Source of the DNA: an uncultured Clostridia bacterium
GTDB lineage: Bacteria; Bacillota; Clostridia; Lachnospirales; Lachnospiraceae
Assembly: GCA_937895705.1 (NCBI GenBank)
Contig: CALBKM010000038.1
Span: 1-64,000, forward strand
Length of the DNA stretch: 64,000 nt
Direction of reading: 5' to 3'
The position numbers and the translations under genes were made by a program. Positions 1 through 8,099 of the stretch are shown here, piece by piece; positions within the stretch are counted from its first letter, which is position 1; every line of letters begins with the position of its first letter. The notes beneath the pieces are model-generated. The model was not told the DNA's origin. It ran no database searches and worked only from the letters and a program-made list of their open reading frames with translations.

Positions 1-316
1 TGCTGTTAGCAGCCTGCTCAACAACGGTCTTAACGTAACCACGGAACTTATCGTTCTTTGCAACGAAGTCGGTCTCGGAGTTAACTTCTACGATTGCTGC
101 AACCTTACCGTCAGCACTAACGGTGGTCTCACAAATACCCTCAGCTGCGATTCTGCTTGCCTTCTTAGCTGCCTTAGCAAGACCTTTTTCTCTTAAGTAT
201 TCTACAGCCTTGTCCATATCGCCGTTGGTCTCTGCAAGAGCCTTCTTACAGTCCATCATACCTGCGCCGGTCATCTCTCTTAACTCTTTTACCATAGATG
301 CACTAATATCTGCCAT
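1..316 (-). CDS. tsf: Elongation factor Ts, N-terminal part (cut by window edge)
   Basis: EF-Ts is the guanine-nucleotide exchange factor that reloads EF-Tu with GTP in the cytoplasm. The visible 105 residues start MADISASMVKELREMTGAGM and contain the UBA-like N-terminal domain plus the start of the exchange core, including TDFVAKN, a hallmark of the family contact with EF-Tu. An AGGAGGC ribosome site lies 7 bases before the ATG. The 3' end lies outside the window, so the gene is incomplete here and not necessarily broken. It follows rpsB, the usual rpsB-tsf pair. Identification is secure. Confidence 0.97.
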   Translation of the reverse strand, partial: MADISASMVKELREMTGAGMMDCKKALAETNGDMDKAVEYLREKGLAKAAKKASRIAAEGICETTVSADGKVAAIVEVNSETDFVAKNDKFRGYVKTVVEQAANS

Positions 317-352
317 TTTATTTGCCTCCTGAATATAATAGATTTATTTGAC

Positions 353-380
353 AGTGCGTCCCCGAAATCGGGAACGCACT
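353..380 (-). other. Hairpin in the rpsB-tsf intergenic gap
   Basis: A 7-bp stem (AGTGCGT/ACGCACT), one mismatch, then a further 3-bp CCC/GGG stem. There is no U-run on the tsf side, so it is not a standard terminator. It could be a processing or stability element, or a weak attenuator that sets the S2 to EF-Ts ratio. Function is inferred only. Confidence 0.4.
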
Positions 381-403
381 ACTATTGTTCTTATCTGAAA
401 ATA

Positions 404-1147
404 TTACTCAGCGTCGGTCTCTGCAACGTCCTCAGCCTCAGCAGCCGGAGCATCTACAAACTGCTCGCCCTGGTTAGCTTCGATAACAGCGTCAGCCATC
501 TTAGCAACGATAAGCTTAACTGCACGGATTGCATCGTCGTTACCCGGAATTACGTAATCAAGCTCTTCCGGATCACAGTTGGTATCAGCGATACCGATTA
601 ACGGAATACCGAGGGAATGTGCTTCCTGTACGCAGATTCTTTCCTTCTTCGGGTCTACGATGAAGATTGCGTCCGGAATTTCCTTCATATCCTTAATACC
701 GCCAAGATTCTTCTCAAGCTTAGCCCATTCCTTCTTTAACTCGATAACTTCCTTCTTCGGAAGAACATCGAAAGTACCGTCTTCGCTCATCTTCTCGATT
801 GCCTTTAACTTAGCGATTCTGGACTGGATGGTCTTGAAGTTGGTCAGCATACCGCCGAGCCATCTCTCGTTTACATAGTACATACCGCAACGCTCAGCCT
901 CGGTCTTAACAGAATCCTGTGCCTGCTTCTTGGTACCAACGAAAAGTACCTTACCGCCGTTTGCAACGATGTCCTTGATTGCAAAGTAAGCTTCATCAAC
1001 CTTACCTACAGACTTCTGTAAGTCAATGATGTAGATACCGTTTCTCTCGGTATAGATGTACTCTGCCATCTTCGGGTTCCATCTTCTGGTCTGATGTCCG
1101 AAATGAACACCTGCTTCCAATAACTGCTTCATAGAAATTACGCTCAT
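404..1147 (-). CDS. rpsB: 30S ribosomal protein S2
   Basis: S2 is a late-assembling protein of the small ribosomal subunit and helps recruit S1-type function. The 247-residue protein begins MSVISMKQLLEAGVHFGHQT and carries the family block with WNPKMAEYIY, IYIIDLQK and FVGTKKQA. The C-terminal tail is acidic (AEAEDVAETDAE). A longer reading frame reaches upstream to 1237, but it would run through the structured leader; the ATG at 1147 has a GGAGGT site 7 bases before it and matches where S2 proteins start. It sits directly downstream of the flagellar operon, the same place as in Bacillus subtilis, but has its own promoter. Confidence 0.98.
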   Translation of the reverse strand: MSVISMKQLLEAGVHFGHQTRRWNPKMAEYIYTERNGIYIIDLQKSVGKVDEAYFAIKDIVANGGKVLFVGTKKQAQDSVKTEAERCGMYYVNERWLGGMLTNFKTIQSRIAKLKAIEKMSEDGTFDVLPKKEVIELKKEWAKLEKNLGGIKDMKEIPDAIFIVDPKKERICVQEAHSLGIPLIGIADTNCDPEELDYVIPGNDDAIRAVKLIVAKMADAVIEANQGEQFVDAPAAEAEDVAETDAE

Positions 1148-1176
1148 GATATTACCTCCATTTGGTTTTATTCTTC

Positions 1177-1234
1177 TGTGTGCCTCATTCTTCGGCAAAC
1201 CGCGAGCAACGGCACCCTGCCGTGAGTCCACACA
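1177..1234 (-). ncRNA. Structured 5' leader of rpsB
   Basis: The untranslated region between the promoter and rpsB is about 120 nt. A 6-bp outer pairing (TGTGTG at 1177-1182 with CACACA near 1229-1234) encloses a perfect 6-bp hairpin ACGGCA/TGCCGT (1209-1223). Ribosomal protein mRNAs often carry such leaders for autogenous control by their own protein. I infer this role here from position and pairing only. Confidence 0.45.
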
Positions 1235-1272
1235 CATGCTTATTTCGGCCTACGCCGACTGCACCGTCTGAT

Positions 1273-1301
1273 ATTTTATCATAAACAAAACAAAAAGGCA
1301 A
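1273..1301 (-). promoter_or_regulatory. Sigma-A promoter of rpsB-tsf
   Basis: On the minus strand the -35 is TTGCCT (1296-1301), the spacer is 17 bases, and the -10 is TAAAAT (1273-1278). Transcription should start near 1266. It separates the ribosomal pair from the flagellar operon upstream. Confidence 0.75.
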
Positions 1302-1328
1302 GCACTTTTTTCCAAAGTTTAAAGAAAA

Positions 1329-1739
1329 CTATAACCGCACGCGTTCTCCCGTCGTCTTCTCTCCCAACCGATTTGCCCAACGCTCCGTATAAAGAGACTG
1401 ATAAGAGCGATTATTCTTCCTCCGGTAGGATACACACCATGATAAATTGCACCAAACAGCCGACGGAATTCCGATGACAATCAAATAAAGGGGACCGAGT
1501 AACAAGGATTGTACCGTATGCCCGTATTCATGCACCAAAAAGTCTTTTCCGACATTCCCTTCCGGAACAAAAAGAAACAATCCCAAAGAAAGTCCCGTCC
1601 GTTTCTTCCATTCCGTCACCACCGCACCGTGATACCGATAATGCGGTGCCTTCCGAAAACGAAGAAATACCGCAAACCCAAGTAAGGTTTGCGGCAATCC
1701 CCAAAGAATCTGAAGGATGCCGTATCCGATTCTTTTCAT
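1329..1739 (-). CDS. Small membrane protein with HEYGH metallopeptidase motif
   Basis: I do not recognise a named family. The 136-residue protein has a hydrophobic N-terminal segment (about 7-25), then HEYGH at residues 70-74, a second hydrophobic segment (about 79-98), and TERWANRLG near 118-126. HExxH followed by a downstream Glu in an E-x-x-A-N/D context is the layout of gluzincin zinc peptidases, with Glu119 a possible third ligand. At this size it may be a minimal peptidase or a fold relic. It has an AGGAGG site before the ATG and ends just before the rpsB promoter, so it is the last gene of the flagellar supra-operon, with no link to motility known to me. Confidence 0.6.
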   Translation of the reverse strand: MKRIGYGILQILWGLPQTLLGFAVFLRFRKAPHYRYHGAVVTEWKKRTGLSLGLFLFVPEGNVGKDFLVHEYGHTVQSLLLGPLYLIVIGIPSAVWCNLSWCVSYRRKNNRSYQSLYTERWANRLGEKTTGERVRL

Positions 1740-1803
1740 ACCGCTCCTCCTTTTTATTTGTCTGACTTTGCAAAATTTTACTTTTCATCGTCGCAACGGT
1801 CGC

Positions 1804-2499
1804 TTATTTATCGGTCAAAATCTTGGTAATCTCCGCATGTGAAGCTCCCTCCGGAATAGAAAACTTACCGATGTTAATAAAATCCGTTAAATTCCTGCCG
1901 CGCAAATATTTCACAAAAGCTTCCGCATCGTCTACCGCTCCCGCTTTTTCCAACTGTTCCGCTACAAGTCGCGCCGTTGCGCCTCGTTCCACCGTAATCG
2001 TGTACGAAGTTGTGCCCGGTTCTTTGGTCGGTACCGGAGTTACTGTCGCTTTCAATGCTTCTGTCGGCGCCTTCGTCGGGGCTGTTGTTGCCGTCGGTTT
2101 CGGCATTGACGTCGCTGTCGGCTTCGGAGTGGCCGTAGACGTCGGTGTTGCCGGCTTATCCGGCACGTCAGGCTCATCCGGCGGGGTCGGCGGGTCCGGT
2201 GTCGGCACCGGCGACTGGGTCGGTCCCGGAGTTCCTTCCGGTTCACCGGTCATATCCGGATCATCCGTATCATCCGGCACTTCGGAGACACCCGGCGTCC
2301 CTGTTGTCTTCTCTTTAATTTTATCGATATCTTCCGCAGTAACTCCGCTCTTGTCCTCTACATAGCCCAATTCTTTGGCTCTGGCAATAATTTCTTCATC
2401 GGTCATGGGTTCCGTTTTCTTAGGCAAAGCAACGGCACATAATATCGCGGTTACCAATACACCGATTCCCATGCCCCGCATATAATATTTTCTTTTCAT
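1804..2499 (-). CDS. Membrane-anchored protein with MltG/YceG-like C-terminal subdomain
   Basis: The 231-residue protein has one N-terminal membrane anchor (about residues 8-25), a short conserved stretch with MTDEEIIARAKELGYVED, a long Pro/Thr/Ser/Asp-rich linker, and a C-terminal 65-residue domain with ITVERGATARLVAEQLEKAG. That domain resembles the LysM-like N-terminal subdomain of endolytic transglycosylase MltG; the MltG catalytic domain is absent. It may therefore bind the cell wall without cutting it. The start at 2499 is chosen because an AGGAC site precedes it and an upstream start at 2538 would overlap the previous gene. Function is inferred. Confidence 0.6.
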   Translation of the reverse strand: MKRKYYMRGMGIGVLVTAILCAVALPKKTEPMTDEEIIARAKELGYVEDKSGVTAEDIDKIKEKTTGTPGVSEVPDDTDDPDMTGEPEGTPGPTQSPVPTPDPPTPPDEPDVPDKPATPTSTATPKPTATSMPKPTATTAPTKAPTEALKATVTPVPTKEPGTTSYTITVERGATARLVAEQLEKAGAVDDAEAFVKYLRGRNLTDFINIGKFSIPEGASHAEITKILTDK

Positions 2500-2518
2500 T
2501 CCGATCCGTCCTTTGCTG

Positions 2519-3253
2519 TTACAATCCGTACAAATCAACTACAAGCTTTACTTCTCCTTGACCCATGCCCAGTTCTCTGGAAATGTCACGGATGGATTTT
2601 CCGCTCTTATAAAGTTCTAGAATTCTCTCTTTCGGCATATCGCCTTCCAAAGGGCTTTCCGGCTCATGGGTAATTGTGGCCGCCAAAAGAGCCGCAATGT
2701 CATCAACGGATTTCGATTCCTTCGTTTCTTTTTTAGCAGACGTTTTCTTCTCCGTCTGCTGTTTCGGCAAAGATTCCTGTTTTCTCAAAGGTTCTTTCTT
2801 TTTTTCTTCTGAAGAACCGGACTTTTCTTCGTTCTTTTTATTTTCCCGGGACTCCGTTAACTCTTCCTTTGCCTTTTTCGCGTTTGCAATCTCCGTCTTT
2901 AATTCTTCTTTTGTTTCCGTTACCATATTGTAAAGAAACATTACATCCGAATTATTTTTGTCGAGACGCTCCAAAATCTGCTTGGAAAACTCATCCACAG
3001 ACATAATTTTCTCGTTTGCCACCTGACTTAAATAATCATCGGTTTTTAAAATAACCTCTTCCGTTTTTTCGGAAACGATACAATCTACCGCCTGACGCAG
3101 GCGCTCTGTTTCCTCTTCGCTTAATTCTCTTTTCGACAGACGCTTTATCAGCTCGTCGTACTCCACTTCATTGTTTTCTTCTTTTGTAAAAAAACAACTT
3201 CCTATCAGCAATACAATCCCCAAAACAATCAACACAATCGTAATCGGTTCCAT
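2519..3253 (-). CDS. SwrB-like (DUF6115-type) membrane protein
   Basis: The 244-residue protein has an N-terminal transmembrane helix (about 4-22), a long charged coiled-coil region (about 60-190, rich in Lys and Glu) and a C-terminal helix-turn-helix-like segment with ERILELYKSGKSIRDISREL. This architecture and its position after fliA and before rpsB match SwrB (YlxL) of Bacillus subtilis, which promotes flagellar export apparatus maturation and swarming. Sequence identity to SwrB was not measured, so the assignment rests on layout and synteny. It is tightly linked to the MltG-like gene downstream (19-base gap). Confidence 0.6.
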   Translation of the reverse strand: MEPITIVLIVLGIVLLIGSCFFTKEENNEVEYDELIKRLSKRELSEEETERLRQAVDCIVSEKTEEVILKTDDYLSQVANEKIMSVDEFSKQILERLDKNNSDVMFLYNMVTETKEELKTEIANAKKAKEELTESRENKKNEEKSGSSEEKKKEPLRKQESLPKQQTEKKTSAKKETKESKSVDDIAALLAATITHEPESPLEGDMPKERILELYKSGKSIRDISRELGMGQGEVKLVVDLYGL

Positions 3254-3272
3254 ATACTTCCTCTTTTCTGCT

Positions 3273-3587
3273 TTATACGGTTATATCAAAAGTGCTGCCC
3301 CGCATGATTTTGCGCTGTTCTTCTTCTTTTTTCTCCTGTTCCTTCCTTTGACCGGCAGAACCTCCGTAAGCACCCTTTCCGCGATCTTTCGCATCATACT
3401 TTTGTTCTTCATTTTCTGTTTTGTTGGAGCGAACGGTCTGCGTTTCCTGCATTCTTGCCTGTTGTTGCACCGTTCCGGCAATGTTATGCTGTTGCGTGTT
3501 GAAATGTTGTACTTCCTGTTGTTTATACGCTCCCGCTTCCTGAGTTTTCGGTGCCATGGAAATCATATCAAGTCTTGTAATCGGCAA
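3273..3587 (-). CDS. Small hydrophilic protein of unknown function, TTG start
   Basis: No recognised family. The 104-residue protein is polar, rich in Gln, Lys and Glu, without membrane segment or signal peptide, and is probably largely disordered. The TTG at 3587 is preceded by a strong AGGAGG site at 7-base spacing, which supports it over the internal ATG codons. It sits between the FapA-like gene and the SwrB-like gene, so it is presumably cotranscribed with late operon genes. Confidence 0.55.
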   Translation of the reverse strand: MPITRLDMISMAPKTQEAGAYKQQEVQHFNTQQHNIAGTVQQQARMQETQTVRSNKTENEEQKYDAKDRGKGAYGGSAGQRKEQEKKEEEQRKIMRGSTFDITV

Positions 3588-3672
3588 ATCGGTTCCTCCT
3601 TCCTGTTAAAAAGCCCGGCACCCACCGGACTTTTCATTGTGGACAGAAGCATTCATGCTTCTTATTTGAACA

Positions 3673-5274
3673 TTAATACACATCAACCTTTACATCCCCA
3701 CGGTCCTTAATAAACCTGGCATGGGAAATGTCTGTCTTTACATAATATACCGCACCGGAAATCGTAATCTTACAACCGGAATATGCAGTCTGAGAAACTT
3801 TAATCATACCGTTTTGCTTCATCTCCATATCATCCTGCAATTCGTCCAGACGTCTGTCGATATCATCCATCTGTGCATCGATTTCCGCCACACGCTTTTG
3901 AGCCTGCTTTAGGAACAACAGCTTATCTACCGGAAGCTGCTCTCCCTGCTTTAATTTTTTCGCAAGAAGTACAATATTTTGTGTCGTGCTGACCTTTTCA
4001 GCTTCCAACTCCGGCATCTGTTTTTCCAAACGCCGAAACTCTTCCGCCACCGTCGGGTCCACACCTACTTCAAGTAACGTGCTGGTACCCATATTGGAAC
4101 CTACCGTCTTTGCTTCTATCATTTGGCTGCAACGGGTACTTCCTCCGGTAATAAATCCCTTCTTTCCTCCGACTATAACATCGGTCTTAGCGGATACCTG
4201 ACTGTGCATAATTGCTTCGGAATGCACATATCCGTATCTGGAAATAACCTCTGCACTCTCAATAAACTTTGAAATAATATTACCGCCGGCTATCAGCTTT
4301 CCTCGCGACATTCCCTGAATACCTCGCATCAGAATAATCTGACCGTCCGCATAAATCTCCGCCCCCTCTACAACACCGTTTACGATAACGTCTCCTTTTG
4401 CTTCGATTTTAAAACCGGTACGTACATTTCCTTTTACAAGAACATTACCTTCACAGTTAATATCTCCGGTAGAGGAATCCACATCGGCCGGAACCTCATA
4501 GGTATCCGAAACAAACACCTTATCATCCACAAGACTGACGTGACCGTTCACATCGGAATACATCTTCAAACCGTCCTCGGACAAATGAATACGATTCGCA
4601 TGACGTAAAATAAGATTGTTTACCTTGGCCGGACGAATCGGCTTACCGCATACATCGATTCCCGGACGTCCCTGTACCGCCGGCTGAAGCTCTGCCAGCA
4701 AATCTCCTTCTCGTACCGGACAAATGGTGTCAAGGGTGTGGAAATCTACGGAACCGTCTTCCAGCATTTTCGGTTTTGCAGTTAAATCTGTATTAAAATG
4801 ATATGTAATCTTCGCATCCTTTCCCTCAATCGGAAGCGTAGCCTTAGCAAGTTCAATCGGTGTACAGAACACTCTCTCCGTCATCAGAGCATTCAGCGCG
4901 TCCTCCTGTAAACCATATTTCACGCCGGCGCGAACCAATTCTCCTACAATCTCATCCCTTGACATAAGGGAACGTCCTTCTGCCGGAGGAAACAGTGTAA
5001 TCTCCGCACACAGATGATTCATATCTATTGTTACCGTTGCAGACTCATCCATCGGATAAATCTTCTCCGGAGTAAGTCGCAGTTCGTTTTTTTCCTTTAC
5101 TTTAGAAAGCGCATCCGACACAGCCTTTTTATCATATCCGATACGCCACTTCGTTAAATAAGCATCCACCATATCAAAACGAACAGGCTTTCCGTTTTCC
5201 TTCGGCGGATACAGAACAATCCATGTTCCGTTTTCCCTGATACTGATTTGGAAATATCCGTTTACCTGTGCCAT
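3673..5274 (-). CDS. FapA/DUF342 family protein
   Basis: A 533-residue cytoplasmic protein of the DUF342 family (flagellar assembly protein A-like). An N-terminal region of about 170 residues is followed by a long stretch of short beta-strand repeats with many Gly and Val residues (around 250-400, for example GDINCEGNVLVKGNVRTGF), fitting the right-handed beta-helix expected for this family, and then a coiled coil (about 410-480). Family members are found in flagellar loci, but the exact biochemical role is unclear to me. It lies immediately downstream of fliA with a 15-base gap. Confidence 0.8.
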   Translation of the reverse strand: MAQVNGYFQISIRENGTWIVLYPPKENGKPVRFDMVDAYLTKWRIGYDKKAVSDALSKVKEKNELRLTPEKIYPMDESATVTIDMNHLCAEITLFPPAEGRSLMSRDEIVGELVRAGVKYGLQEDALNALMTERVFCTPIELAKATLPIEGKDAKITYHFNTDLTAKPKMLEDGSVDFHTLDTICPVREGDLLAELQPAVQGRPGIDVCGKPIRPAKVNNLILRHANRIHLSEDGLKMYSDVNGHVSLVDDKVFVSDTYEVPADVDSSTGDINCEGNVLVKGNVRTGFKIEAKGDVIVNGVVEGAEIYADGQIILMRGIQGMSRGKLIAGGNIISKFIESAEVISRYGYVHSEAIMHSQVSAKTDVIVGGKKGFITGGSTRCSQMIEAKTVGSNMGTSTLLEVGVDPTVAEEFRRLEKQMPELEAEKVSTTQNIVLLAKKLKQGEQLPVDKLLFLKQAQKRVAEIDAQMDDIDRRLDELQDDMEMKQNGMIKVSQTAYSGCKITISGAVYYVKTDISHARFIKDRGDVKVDVY

Positions 5275-5289
5275 ACCCTGCTCCTTTTC

Positions 5290-6054
5290 TTAGAAAAATA
5301 TCTCAACCTGATTTCCTAATTTCAAACGTAATTTCTGAATTGCTTTTGTATGAAGCTGTGAAATTCTGGACTCCGATACTTCCAACACTTCACTTATTTC
5401 CTTCAGGGTCAGTTCTTCATAATAATAAAGCAAAATCACCTTTTTTTCTTTTTCGGTCAAAGATTCCAGAGATTGTACCAAAACCTCCTTCATCGTCTTT
5501 TGCTCCATCTGCTTTTCCGGCTGGGCAAAATCTTCGCTTTCCACCGTGCCCACAATTCCGTTTTCGCTTCCCTGTTCCAAATACTCATCCAGAGAAACAA
5601 CCCCCGCCGCCTTCGTCTGCGCCTGCCATTGGGAGAGCTCCTCTACGGAAATCTCCAACTCCGCCGCCAGTTCTTCATCGGTAGCAAACCGGCCGCTTTC
5701 CGCTTCCAGCTTCTGATAAGCGGCATCCATTCTCTTTTGCTTCTGCCGTAACGTACGCGGCAACCAGTCCATTCTGCGTACCTGATCCAGAATTGCACCG
5801 CGAATACGCAAAGAAGCATAAGTTTCGAACTTTACTCCCTTATCAAAATCGTATTTATCGATGGCATCAATCAATCCGAAAGTTCCGTATCCCACCAAAT
5901 CGTCATACTCGACATTATAGCCTAAATATATGCCAAGCTTTCCTGCTACGATTTTAACAAGACTTGCATATTCAATTATAATTTTCTCGCGCAGTTCCGG
6001 GATTTTGTTCTTACCGTATTCTTCCCATAACTTTAACTTTTCCTCTGCACTCAT
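5290..6054 (-). CDS. fliA: RNA polymerase sigma factor for flagellar genes (sigma-28/SigD)
   Basis: Sigma-28 directs RNA polymerase to late flagellar, motility and autolysin promoters. The 254-residue protein shows region 2 (VEYDDLVGYGTFGLIDAI then FETYASLRIRGAILD, near 45-95), region 3, and region 4 with a helix-turn-helix (LTLKEISEVLEVSESRISQL, near 215-235). Length matches SigD. A GGAGAG site precedes the ATG. As in Bacillus it is near the end of the fla/che operon, after the chemotaxis genes. I found no flgM in this window, so anti-sigma control must be encoded elsewhere. Confidence 0.95.
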   Translation of the reverse strand: MSAEEKLKLWEEYGKNKIPELREKIIIEYASLVKIVAGKLGIYLGYNVEYDDLVGYGTFGLIDAIDKYDFDKGVKFETYASLRIRGAILDQVRRMDWLPRTLRQKQKRMDAAYQKLEAESGRFATDEELAAELEISVEELSQWQAQTKAAGVVSLDEYLEQGSENGIVGTVESEDFAQPEKQMEQKTMKEVLVQSLESLTEKEKKVILLYYYEELTLKEISEVLEVSESRISQLHTKAIQKLRLKLGNQVEIFF

Positions 6055-6100
6055 AGGCTCTCCTGTCCTTACTTACTCTTCTTCTGTCCCTTACTTACAC

Positions 6101-6439
6101 TTAAACCGTATCGTTTGTAGTTTCTTCCGCGGTTTTGTTTTCTTCGGCATTTCCTTCTTCGGAACCTTCCTCCGCTTTTTTCTGTAACTCGGCTTCCTCC
6201 AGTTCCTTTGCGGCACGCTCCTGCTCTTCTCGCTGTCTCTGCAAAGCGGCTTCTTCCGCATCTTTATTGATTTTAACAACAATCTTTTGTGCAAACCTGC
6301 CGATAATATAAAAAACAAGCATAACGACCAACACAATCTTGAGGGTCGTAAACAACGTAGCTCCCCGCATAATACAAATCACACACGCAATTGACGCCGC
6401 TGAGAGTGTAATAATAGGCGGAATATTTTTCCCTTCCAT
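6101..6439 (-). CDS. Small membrane protein with charged C-terminal tail
   Basis: Unrecognised. The 112-residue protein has two hydrophobic segments (about 8-27 and 31-50) followed by a very charged Glu/Lys/Ala-rich helix that probably forms a coiled coil and a disordered acidic end. It has a good AGGAGG site and lies between cheD and fliA, 11 bases from cheD. Its position suggests a motility accessory role, but nothing in the sequence proves it. Confidence 0.55.
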   Translation of the reverse strand: MEGKNIPPIITLSAASIACVICIMRGATLFTTLKIVLVVMLVFYIIGRFAQKIVVKINKDAEEAALQRQREEQERAAKELEEAELQKKAEEGSEEGNAEENKTAEETTNDTV

Positions 6440-6450
6440 CCTACAGCCTC

Positions 6451-6930
6451 CTAAATCTTGTATATAGACTTTCCTACCGCTTTTATAAGCAGTTCGCTTG
6501 TTTCCGGATAAAACTCAATTGTCCGTCCGTAAGAATTTCCGGTATCTTCCGCAATAATCGGAATCTTTAATGCCGCCAGTTTCTCCTTTACGGCTTCCAC
6601 GTTCCTTGCACCGACACGCAACAAATCATTTTCCGAACTGAAGGCAAACATCTGGGCTCCTCCGGCAATTTTCGCTTTCAGACTCATTCTGGACGCCCCG
6701 GCAGCCACAACACGCCGCACCATTTCATCAATTCCCGTGTCCGCAAACTTTGCGCAATTCTCGTTATTTCTGATTTTTGTACTGTCCGGTAACATAATAT
6801 GGACCAATCCGGCGATTTTTGCATTCGGATCATACAACACAACGCCGACACACGAGCCAAGTCCCAATGTGGTAATCGCATCAGGAGCATGACAATAGTT
6901 CATATCCGCCATGCCTACCTTTATCATCAT
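6451..6930 (-). CDS. cheD: Chemoreceptor glutamine deamidase CheD
   Basis: CheD deamidates specific glutamines of methyl-accepting chemotaxis proteins and, with CheC, feeds back on adaptation. The 159-residue protein has the catalytic set seen in the family: Thr21, Cys27 in GLGSCVGV, and His44 in GLVHIMLP. GGAQMF further on is also typical. It directly follows cheC in the operon (12-base gap), the common cheC-cheD pair of Firmicutes. Confidence 0.96.
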   Translation of the reverse strand: MMIKVGMADMNYCHAPDAITTLGLGSCVGVVLYDPNAKIAGLVHIMLPDSTKIRNNENCAKFADTGIDEMVRRVVAAGASRMSLKAKIAGGAQMFAFSSENDLLRVGARNVEAVKEKLAALKIPIIAEDTGNSYGRTIEFYPETSELLIKAVGKSIYKI

Positions 6931-6942
6931 ACCTATACCCTC

Positions 6943-7560
6943 CTATAAGCCAAGTGAAGTCAAAATTGCGTTATAAGAGTCCAATGTAGGTATTAAAATA
7001 AAGAATCCGTTTACCTGTGTATCTTTTTCCCCGAATTCCGTTTGTATTAAAAGTGCTTTGTCACCGATTTTTCCGAATTCAATCGCAGGAACGCTTAAGA
7101 TTGCGCCCGCCATATCAATGGCAATATACGGAACACTTGAATTAATGGACATATTGGTAAGATTCGACAGCGACGACAAATACGCTCCTGTAATAATGTT
7201 ACCGATTTCCTGTAATGCAGAAGCTTCCATTTCCGAAAACTCCGCATCAAGCGGCATTTCCTGCCCCATCAACATATTTACCATGGAATGTGCCGCGTCC
7301 CGTTCCAGCACAAACATCATCATTCCGTCAATGTTTCCGCTTAAGGTGAGCAAAATACCGACAATAATATTTTCCGCACCGCCCAAGATTTCCGGAAGTT
7401 CCTGAAAATCCAACAACGCAACCTTCGGAACCTTCATGTCCACTTTTACCTGTAACATGGTAGCCAATGCCGTTGTAGCGTTTCCTGCACCGATATTTCC
7501 GATTTCCCGCAGTACATCATATTGCACCACATCCATGGAATCCAATTCCAGTTTTGCCAT
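6943..7560 (-). CDS. cheC: CheY-P phosphatase CheC
   Basis: CheC removes phosphate from CheY-P and is stimulated by CheD. The 205-residue protein shows the two pseudo-symmetric phosphatase helices, LREIGNIGAGNATTAL near the N-terminus and ALQEIGNIITGAYLSSL in the second half, each with the conserved Glu and Asn. The start at 7560 is taken because GGGAGGAAGGT directly precedes it; an upstream in-frame start at 7587 lacks a site. It sits between cheW and cheD. Confidence 0.95.
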   Translation of the reverse strand: MAKLELDSMDVVQYDVLREIGNIGAGNATTALATMLQVKVDMKVPKVALLDFQELPEILGGAENIIVGILLTLSGNIDGMMMFVLERDAAHSMVNMLMGQEMPLDAEFSEMEASALQEIGNIITGAYLSSLSNLTNMSINSSVPYIAIDMAGAILSVPAIEFGKIGDKALLIQTEFGEKDTQVNGFFILIPTLDSYNAILTSLGL

Positions 7561-7626
7561 ACCTTCCTCCCAATTCAAACACACCAAGGAAGAAGTCGCA
7601 AACGGACCTCTTCCCCGGAATTTGCA

Positions 7627-8088
7627 TTAAGCTTCTTTTTCTTTTTCCACAATAATACCTTCGATGTTCAAAAGAGAAATCAAACTATCATTGTGTTTTC
7701 CGATGCCGGAAAGGAATAACGACTTTTCATCATTCGGATTGTAGCTTACCTTTTCGATGGAATCCTCATCCAGCGTCACTACTTCCCTTACCTCGTCCAC
7801 TATCACACCGACCGCAGACTGTGGCTCGAATTTAAGAATCAGAATACGGGTTTTGTTGGTAAACTCATCTTTCTCCAGCTCAAACTTCACACGGAGACTC
7901 ATCACCGGAACAATTTCTCCTCGCAGATTAATTACACCGTTAAAGTACTCCTGGGCCTTCGGCACTCTTGTAATTTTCTGCATCCGGACAATATTATCCA
8001 CATACTGGATATCAATGCCGTATTGTTCATTTCCAAGCTTTACTACAATATACTGCTTCGTCTCTTTACTTGAAACTGCTTCTGTCAT
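7627..8088 (-). CDS. cheW: Chemotaxis coupling protein CheW
   Basis: CheW bridges chemoreceptors and the kinase CheA. The 153-residue protein is a single CheW domain with QYIVVKLGNEQYGIDIQYV, the block GVINLRGEIVPVMSLRVKF and VGVIVDEVREVV. Length is standard. It lies 11 bases downstream of cheA, so expression is likely coupled. Confidence 0.96.
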   Translation of the reverse strand: MTEAVSSKETKQYIVVKLGNEQYGIDIQYVDNIVRMQKITRVPKAQEYFNGVINLRGEIVPVMSLRVKFELEKDEFTNKTRILILKFEPQSAVGVIVDEVREVVTLDEDSIEKVSYNPNDEKSLFLSGIGKHNDSLISLLNIEGIIVEKEKEA

Positions 8089-8099
8089 ATCGGCACCTC

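Noticed and set aside
1823..2365. 180-residue plus-strand frame rich in Gly, Ser and Val
   Set aside because: It is the reverse complement of the Pro/Thr/Asp-rich linker of the MltG-like gene; no ribosome site or family.
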